A DNA stretch of 64,000 nt from Plumapathes pennacea (Eukaryota; Cnidaria; Anthozoa; Antipatharia; Myriopathidae): contig OZ038463.1 of the NCBI GenBank assembly GCA_964036295.1, positions 13,724,069 through 13,788,068 on the forward strand, written 5' to 3'. Below the pieces are notes generated by a model. The model was given only the letters and a program-made list of their open reading frames with translations. It was not told the DNA's origin and searched no databases. Of the stretch, positions 60,901 through 64,000 are shown piece after piece (positions within the stretch are counted from its first letter, which is position 1; each line of letters begins with the position of its first letter). A program made the position numbers and the translations under genes.

Positions 60901-63691
60901 ATTTTTATGCTGTCCGGAACAACGCCAGTAGAAAGTGACAAATTTTATGTGAGACAGAGGCTCGCTGATAAAGGCGATTGACTGCTTAACCGTGGTCATC
61001 TTCACTCCATCAAAGCCTGGCGCTTTGCCAGATTGAAATGAATTAGATATCTTAATTCTCTCGTCTTTCGTTATTTGACTAAGGAAAACAGATTCAATAT
61101 AGTTACCTCGTAAAAATGATTTAGGGGATACCGGTGACACAGGTATTTGTTCAGCCAAACTTTGGCCAATGCTAGTAAAGTAGCTACAAAATTTATTCGC
61201 AATTTGGATGGGGTATGTAATCTCGGAATTATTGTACTTAACCTAGTGGGAAGTTTATACTTTGGCTTACGTTTGTGGATAATCTCATTAAGTAATTTCC
61301 ACGTTTGTTTCATATCATTACTAGCCTTTTCAATTTGGGTTTCATAATATTTTTGTTTAGCACTTTGCAATAATTTAGTCAGCCTGTTTTTATACAATTT
61401 ATACCTTCACCTTTCTTCTTTCGTAAATTGGGTCTCCGCAAGAAACGCTTGTAAAGTTTGTTTTTGGTTTTGATGGATTTTAGAAGTGCACTGGAGATCC
61501 AAGGCTTTTGAATTGAGGTTAATAATGTTCTGTTTGGACGTTCAAGAGGGAAACAGTTGTTATAGTTTTGTAAAAAATATCGACAAAGGCTTCGTAAGCC
61601 TCATTCGAGTCATTTGAGTTATATGTCCCACTCTAATTTGTATGTGATAATTTATCATTGAATTTAGTCCTATTTGCTTCATTAAAATTCCGAAACAAGC
61701 CCCTCTCATTTTTTTTGTAATTTCGAAAGATTAAGCTTGGAGATTCCAAATATTGGGAAATGGTCAGATATGTCCGTGAAAAAAATACCAGTCTTGAGAG
61801 ACTGTGACAGGGCATTAGTAAAGATATTATCGATTAAAGTTGCTGAATTAGCGGTTATTCTAGTAGGCTTGAAAATGATGGGAAGCAACATAAGTGAAAG
61901 CATGCGATCAAGAAACTCACCCATGGCCGAGTGACTGTCGCTATTTAAAAGGTTAAGATTAAAGTCCCCCATTATATAGCATGTATATGTATTAATACAA
62001 TTTGTTTACTAGTTATAGCCTAATGTTTTTACTTTTCAGTCAAAGTTCTTCCAGAGTATCCTAGTTGAGAAATCACGTATTTTCTTTTTGTTGTTGTTGT
62101 TTTTGTGGGTCTGTGTTTTGTAACTTTAGGAACACCTGGTCAACCTATCGTCACCTTTTCTGATGAAGACATCCAGGCCTCGTCCTTGACCATTAAGTGG
62201 AGCCCTTCCGCTGATGATGGTGGTAGCGCTGTCACTGGATACAGAGTCAGCGTGCCAAAAGCTGTATTTGATAAATCTTATCCAGTGTCCAATACAGGGA
62301 AAGAAACGCCGATAGGGCCACTCACGAAAAACACTAACTACACTTTATTGGTTTATGCAAGGAATAAGGTAGGAGAGGGTCAACCTGCAAAAAGGAGTTT
62401 CAGCACAAAATATGAAGGTATGTCACAATATCATCTGCCAACTTTTATTCACCATTTGTTACCAGTGTTGCTGTTTATCAGTGTTCAAAACAGTTCGCTT
62501 ATATAGGAGTTATACCATCAAAAGTGTGACTCTTATTAGTTAGCAATTATAGCACACTTTCCGTGTCTTTGTACTCATATATATACACGCGGGATTTTGG
62601 TAGAAAACGAAAACGTAATAAATATTATGAGCCCTTTTGGCTTTTTATTTGCTTATTTTTTGTTCAGATGATCAGACTTTGTCCCATAGGGAATTTGAAT
62701 GAAGAAATGTAAACAAACACATTAGCTTTAAGTCGCGTTCTGCTAATGTATTTTTATTATGCTGTTTTAGGTGCACCTGAAGTGGTAACAGCAACAAATG
62801 GCTCCACTAAAGATCCTCACATATTCACGATTCGTTGGACTGAACCAGTAAGCAACGGTGCAGAGGTAAAAAGATACGACATCTATAAAAGGGAGAGCGA
62901 CACAGACGAATGGCTCCAAGTACAGACGTTAAACAAAGATGCGCGCTCCTTTAACATATTTTTGAGTCCTGGGGCGAGCTACCAGATTGTTGTCACGGCA
63001 ACAAACAATTTTGGCGAATCAATAAAAGAAAACTGGGTTACAATCGATATTCCCCAAGGTAGGAGTCATCTTCTATATTGTACTTCTAACCACATCATCA
63101 GCCTCGAACGACCGTTAGATTACTTGATACATCATTTTCTCTGTATCTGGAGCAGAGAAAGAGTTACAGCCATACTACAGGTTAAAGAAGGATCGTTTGG
63201 TTATATTCTAAGCAAAATAATATGACAAGGAGAATATAATTTTATTGAAATGTGGGCCAGTCAGGTGACGAGGAAGCCAAACCAAAGTAACAAATTACAC
63301 ATAAAACTACTAAGTTATAGTCAGGTAATCCAAGCACGTTACTTTAGCGTTATCTTAGCGGACCAGAGAGCAATAGAAATATCAGCAATATTTCTCCAGG
63401 ATTTAAAAAAAACCAAGGCTTGCAAGAAAGCAGTGTAGTGCTACATTTCAACTTAAGGCAGCCAGACCCATTTATGTTTTAATGTTCTCTTTCTGTGCTC
63501 AGTCAGTACAACTACTACATTGAACGTTGCAACTACCAAGAGGGGCACTTCTGGTGGGAAAAAGCTTGTTGGCGACAAGACAGGATCTGGTATGATCATA
63601 GGTTTAGCTGTTGGAGCCGTGCTTTTTGCCATCATAGCAATTGCTGTCGGATTTATGATATGGAGGAAAAGAAGCCATGAAGGAGGCGAAG
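36917..63691 (+). CDS. IgSF gene 2: signal peptide, 3 Ig, 2 FN3, transmembrane
   Basis: A single-pass cell-adhesion or recognition receptor of the Ig/FN3 class; the orthologue is not recognised. Seven exons (36917-36998, 52700-53068, 55685-55966, 58166-58435, 62130-62417, 62771-63058, 63503-63691) are all joined at phase 1. They encode a signal peptide (1-27), an unusual Ig-like domain without cysteines (28-150), two I-set Ig domains with C-W-C (151-334), two FN3 domains (335-526), and a juxtamembrane Thr/Gly stretch with a transmembrane helix (556-580) followed by RKR. The cytoplasmic tail lies beyond the window. The 15.7-kb first intron is packed with transposons; that exon 1 belongs to this gene is inferred from strand, phase and signal peptide. 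NCAM-like and cnidarian allorecognition-type receptors are comparable, but no assignment is made. Confidence 0.8.
37130..37265. repeat. Degenerate GGAACCGAGTTA repeat
   Basis: About nine imperfect copies of (G)AACCGAGTTA(G). An inverse version (CCTAACTCGATTCC) lies at about 42005-42130. Noncoding. Confidence 0.7.
37266..39811. other. IgSF gene 2 intron 1, left part
   Basis: No exon recognised. About 39190-39811 matches, in inverse orientation, 48060-48430, which lies next to the Helitron ORF, so it is probably Helitron-associated. A poly-T run lies at 39009-39026. Confidence 0.5.
39812..40625. repeat. Large duplicated segment, copy 2
   Basis: Partner of 35868-36660 in the same orientation, with a few small indels such as an extra ATAAATGTTCGAAGTC block at about 39979. 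It contains a decayed piggyBac-like MITE at about 40060-40232. Confidence 0.88.
40622..41012. mobile_element. Compound palindrome with GACGACTAATTCGTC motifs
   Basis: ATTATACTACAGACGACTAA at the left is inverse to TTAGTCGTCTGTAGTATAA at the right. Several inner inverted copies of AGACGCATTAGTC, GAGACGAATTAG and AAGTGCGTCT give a multi-branched fold. Noncoding. Confidence 0.8.
41205..41395. mobile_element. piggyBac-like MITE, decayed copy
   Basis: TTACTCCCAAACTCAAAATG at the left and GAAGTTGATCACTCTCGCTC at the right, with the family interior (AGTTTAATCAGGTTTA; CAAGTTCCCCATACTG). The ends have lost TTAA. Confidence 0.7.
42249..42446. mobile_element. TIR element, GCACGTTTGATTGGGTCTATT ends
   Basis: The left terminus GGCACGTTTGATTGGGTCTA, then TTCCGGAATAGGAATAGC, is inverse to the right side: GCTATTCCTATTTCGGAATA then GAGTCAATCGAGTGTACC. 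The core is shared with 10296-10363. Confidence 0.75.
42705..43240. mobile_element. pogo-like element, GAAACCCTGATAT ends
   Basis: CAGTGTGAAACCCTGATATA at the left and ATATCGGGGTTCCATTGTA at the right are inverse-like. The interior repeats CGTTATATTGGGG and its variants. The ends resemble pogo-class CAGT...AACCCC termini. Confidence 0.65.
43726..46409 (+). mobile_element. Helitron copy D with nested insertion
   Basis: 5' end TCCCCGAGCGAAGTGAGGG at 43726 and 3' end CGATTATCGTATTTCTAG at 46409, followed by T. A (GTCTGTCA)n tract lies about 100 bp from the 5' end. The start of the Helitron ORF is present in decayed form (43993-44270; TCTCGCGAAGCTCGTCTTCA-like). Without the nested element at 44962-46285 the length is about 1356 bp, close to copy A. 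Non-autonomous. Confidence 0.8.
44962..46285. mobile_element. Nested TIR element, 1324 bp, TGAC duplication
   Basis: The ends GTGGCCAGAAATAGCGGACA and TGTCCGCTATTTCTGGCCA are inverse. TGAC precedes (44958-44961) and follows (46286-46289). Removing the element restores the Helitron sequence GCACTTGAC|TTCGAAG seen in other copies, which supports the insertion. The superfamily is not recognised; a minus open frame at 45594-46034 resembles no known transposase. Confidence 0.82.
46841..48627. repeat. Insertion inside Helitron copy E, composite repeats
   Basis: It separates GTTTTACTCG from CGAGCAATAAGAG, which are contiguous in copy D. It contains inverse matches to 35868-36660 and 39190-40625, a decayed piggyBac-like MITE (about 46925-47110), and an internal direct duplication (about 47190-47445 and 47755-48020). 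No coding exon. Confidence 0.65.
48695..49862 (+). pseudogene. Helitron protein N-terminal region, frameshifted
   Basis: The first 280 codons are open: MGNLTEKLETQQSREARLQI, then repeated units of the form TPQRKQR(L/M)xANRKRHEQKR, a highly charged, coiled array. The array leads to RQQRAAVNIEERRSRKQQ and CKVCKETWP, a CxxC motif. The rest continues only by changing frame, first near 49535, then near 49612 (FSAANDMDPGTVSAELQDLT; EVEEMLIARAFPI) and near 49715 (YRKHGGQRGYKGHVLNLPQD). These are the DUF6570-like part of Helitron replicase-helicase proteins. At least three frameshifts and truncation before the Rep and helicase domains make it nonfunctional. Confidence 0.85.
49963..50149. mobile_element. 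Foldback MITE, CAAATAAACCAGCTTCAAGC ends
   Basis: A near-perfect 187-bp palindrome. Outer arms CAAATAAACCAGCTTC / GAAGCTGGTTTATTTG; inner arms CAAGTG, GAGAGCAC and AAGTG; centre CGAGCCGAAGGCGAGCG. It lies about 100 bp beyond the truncated Helitron ORF. Confidence 0.9.
50150..52076. other. IgSF gene 2 intron 1, right part
   Basis: No exon recognised. A short inverted repeat of TGGTTTATA and TATAAACCACG lies at about 50935-51015. The remaining open frames are short and resemble nothing known. Confidence 0.5.
52077..52303 (+). mobile_element. piggyBac-like MITE, copy near Ig exon 2
   Basis: TTAACCCTTTCACACCCAAG at the left and CTTGGGAGTGAAAGGGTT at the right, with the family interior (AGTGATCAAATTC). 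Left TTAA kept, right end TTGT. Confidence 0.85.
52505..52598 (+). mobile_element. Helitron 3' end (copy F)
   Basis: AGAGCGAGGGAATATCTGCG then ATTATCGTATTTCTAG, followed by T. The preceding 60 bp (AAAGGCTGCTGTTGTTGAG) is shared with copy D. The 5' part is not identified beyond the poly-T run at 52460-52489. It ends 101 bp before the Ig1 exon. Confidence 0.7.
52700..53068 (+). CDS. IgSF gene 2 exon 2, Ig-like domain 1
   Basis: The acceptor TTATTTCCAG ends at 52699 and the donor GTAAGT starts at 53069; phase 1-1. It encodes DAKTTRFLTTYSTPQ, LLGSNFTFEWKFEV, GGRIKWTGDLSKFTASFLLM, DITSKDANQYQIEIGFG and VRLNILG. V-like spacing is clear (FEW; D-A-x-x-Y), but there is no cysteine at all. Confidence 0.88.
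53069..53871. other. IgSF gene 2 intron 2, start
   Basis: A 30-bp echo of the exon 2 donor region recurs at 53106-53140 (GATGTACATTTCAACGTTTT AGGTAAGTTTC, shown as two motifs), a small local duplication. The rest is noncoding. Confidence 0.5.
53872..54702. mobile_element. pogo/Tigger-like element, copy 2
   Basis: CAGTGAAACCTTTCGTAAGC at the left and GAGGGAGGTTCTACTGTA at the right. The interior shares TGTCAAATAATGCA, TTAAGTGGTCGCTTACG and related blocks with 23103-23540. It carries a nested MITE at 54405-54554. Confidence 0.75.
54405..54554. mobile_element. Nested foldback MITE, 8-bp TSD
   Basis: TACCCTGAGTGCCAGAGG and its inverse end a 150-bp palindrome. ATAGAGTG precedes it (54397-54404) and follows it (54555-54562), an 8-bp target duplication that suggests a hAT-like or Mutator-like origin. 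Confidence 0.88.
55044..55637 (+). mobile_element. Helitron copy G, 594 bp
   Basis: 5' end TCCCCGAGCTCTGCGAGG preceded by A; 3' end GGGCGAGGGAATATCTGTGA then TTATCGTATTTATGG followed by T, with the CTRR terminus changed to ATGG. GTCAGTCTGTCAG lies near the 5' end as in other copies. It ends 47 bp before the Ig2 exon. Confidence 0.75.
55685..55966 (+). CDS. IgSF gene 2 exon 3, Ig I-set domain
   Basis: The acceptor TATTTCTAG ends at 55684 and the donor GTAAGT starts at 55967; phase 1-1. It encodes EPAHFTVSPPSSQNHTEGQD, ISLKCEAGGKPQPNITWVDV, STLQIISITR and YVYECQAVNIHG. Both cysteines and the tryptophan are present. Confidence 0.95.
55967..58165 (+). other. IgSF gene 2 intron 3
   Basis: Holds the foldback at 56645-57000. 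The remainder (57000-58160) has only short open frames without recognisable content. Confidence 0.55.
56645..57000. mobile_element. Two adjacent long palindromes (foldback)
   Basis: First pair: CATAAACTCTGGTGTGATA / TATCACACCAGAGTTTATG around TACGTGTGTT arms (about 56668-56836). Second pair: AATACATGGACGC / GCGCGCCCATGTATT with TCATCTC arms and centre GAGCGAAGCGAACGAG (about 56850-56995). Layout and centre resemble 9890-10260. Confidence 0.82.
58166..58435 (+). CDS. IgSF gene 2 exon 4, Ig I-set domain
   Basis: The acceptor ATCGGTAG ends at 58165 and the donor GTAAGT starts at 58436; phase 1-1. It joins exon 3 as TVQYKAKID, then GQTKALKCVAEGVPVPTLEW and DFGPYKCSAKNTLGD. The canonical C-W-C is present. 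Confidence 0.92.
58436..59529 (+). other. IgSF gene 2 intron 4, before the LINE
   Basis: No exon or clear element except a short hairpin around GAGGAAGCCCGAG / TTCGGGCTTCCTCC at about 59150-59205, which may be the 3' tail of the LINE or a separate palindrome. Confidence 0.5.
59530..61975 (-). mobile_element. CR1/L2-like LINE, 5'-truncated, frameshifted
   Basis: The minus strand starts inside the endonuclease (MGDFNLNLLNSDS; SDHFPIFG) and runs through the RT: GKAPGFDGV, FTNYRPISILPCFSKFLERI, AIGLFLDLSKAFDTVNHEIL, CGVLQGSILGPLFFLLYIND and the FADDANLF catalytic box, then the thumb and C-terminal LALVYPYLDYCNLVW-like motifs and a stop near 59541. Frameshifts near 60650, 60900 and 61400 break it. 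Its strand is opposite to IgSF gene 2. The FADD box is intact, but the reading frame is not. Confidence 0.9.
62130..62417 (+). CDS. IgSF gene 2 exon 5, FN3 domain 1
   Basis: The acceptor AACTTTAG ends at 62129 and the donor GTATGT starts at 62418; phase 1-1, 288 nt. It encodes TPGQPIVTFSDEDIQASSLT, IKWSPSADDGGSAVTGYRVS and NTNYTLLVYARNKVGEGQPA, a typical FN3. Confidence 0.95.
62771..63058 (+). CDS. IgSF gene 2 exon 6, FN3 domain 2
   Basis: The acceptor CTGTTTTAG ends at 62770 and the donor GTAGGA starts at 63059; phase 1-1, 288 nt. It encodes GAPEVVTATNGSTKDPHIFT, IRWTEPVSNGAEVKRYDIYK and SYQIVVTATNNFGESIKENW, a typical FN3. Confidence 0.95.
63503..63691 (+). CDS. IgSF gene 2 exon 7, transmembrane exon
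   Basis: The acceptor TGTGCTCAG ends at 63502 and the donor GTAATG starts at 63692. It encodes a Thr/Lys/Gly juxtamembrane stretch, the helix GMIIGLAVGAVLFAII...GFMIW and a stop-transfer RKRSHEGGE. The phase 1 exit implies more cytoplasmic exons to the right. Confidence 0.93.
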
Positions 63692-63739
63692 GTAATGTTT
63701 AGGTTCATCCATGCCTTAGGACGTTGTGGTTAAACTGTT

Positions 63740-63815
63740 TTTGTTTTTTGTTTTTTTTTTTGTTTTTGTTTTTTTTGTTTTTGTTTTTGTTTTTGTTGCT
63801 TTTTTCTTTGTTTGT
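63740..63815. repeat. (GTTTTT)n low-complexity tract
   Basis: Repeated GTTTTTGTTTTT units in the intron after the transmembrane exon. Confidence 0.9.
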
Positions 63816-64000
63816 TTTTTACTCAACATTAGTAGGTGGGCTATTCATGTTCTGTCCCTAAAATTAGTGCTCTCAAGTTCTCACCATTTCATATCTGGCT
63901 TAGTTTACCGATTCGAAGCGCGCGTACACATACTGTTATTCAGATCGGTTGATTTACTGGTTTGTAATTTAGCATACGGACTTGCAAGTTTAGTTTATGC

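Overview
The window is eukaryotic nuclear DNA and looks like an anthozoan, stony-coral-type genome. Genes are intron-rich with GT-AG splice sites. A Q-rich Acinus homologue, an animal-type purine nucleoside phosphorylase (PNP), and Ig, fibronectin III and discoidin cell-surface exons sit in a dense background of short palindromic DNA transposons, Helitrons and CR1/L2-like LINE fragments. Nothing bacterial, no tRNA or rRNA and no CRISPR array was seen. The species cannot be fixed from the sequence alone.

Region 1 (1-12.7 kb, + strand): a pure (CAT)n tract of about 517 bp, then eleven phase-compatible coding exons of an Acinus (ACIN1) homologue. They cover a polyglutamine block, acidic low-complexity segments, the RRM, the RSB motif and an RS/RE-rich tail. 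The 5' end of the gene lies left of the window. Region 2 (13.6-23.0 kb, + strand): a complete six-exon PNP gene that joins to a 297-residue enzyme with its active-site residues in place. Exon 5 lies between two inverted copies of one TTAA-flanked MITE.

Region 3 (23-64 kb): two divergent immunoglobulin-superfamily genes start about 2.1 kb apart. The minus-strand gene (34783 down to 26906) encodes a signal peptide, one Ig-like domain and the first two thirds of an F5/8C discoidin domain; no continuation was found. The plus-strand gene (36917 to beyond 63691) encodes a signal peptide, three Ig domains, two FN3 domains and a transmembrane helix, all on phase-1 symmetric exons, and runs off the window. 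A block of about 75 bp upstream of each start codon is present in inverted orientation, so the pair looks like an inverted duplication of one promoter with diverged coding parts. Their introns hold at least six copies of one Helitron family, two LINE relics, a TIR element carrying a RecQ-like helicase fragment, and many MITEs. Four Helitron ends lie within about 100 bp of an Ig or discoidin exon, each in the sense orientation of its host gene. This arrangement is the most unusual feature of the window.

All gene models were assembled by eye from reading frame, splice sites and phase. No transcript or database search was available.
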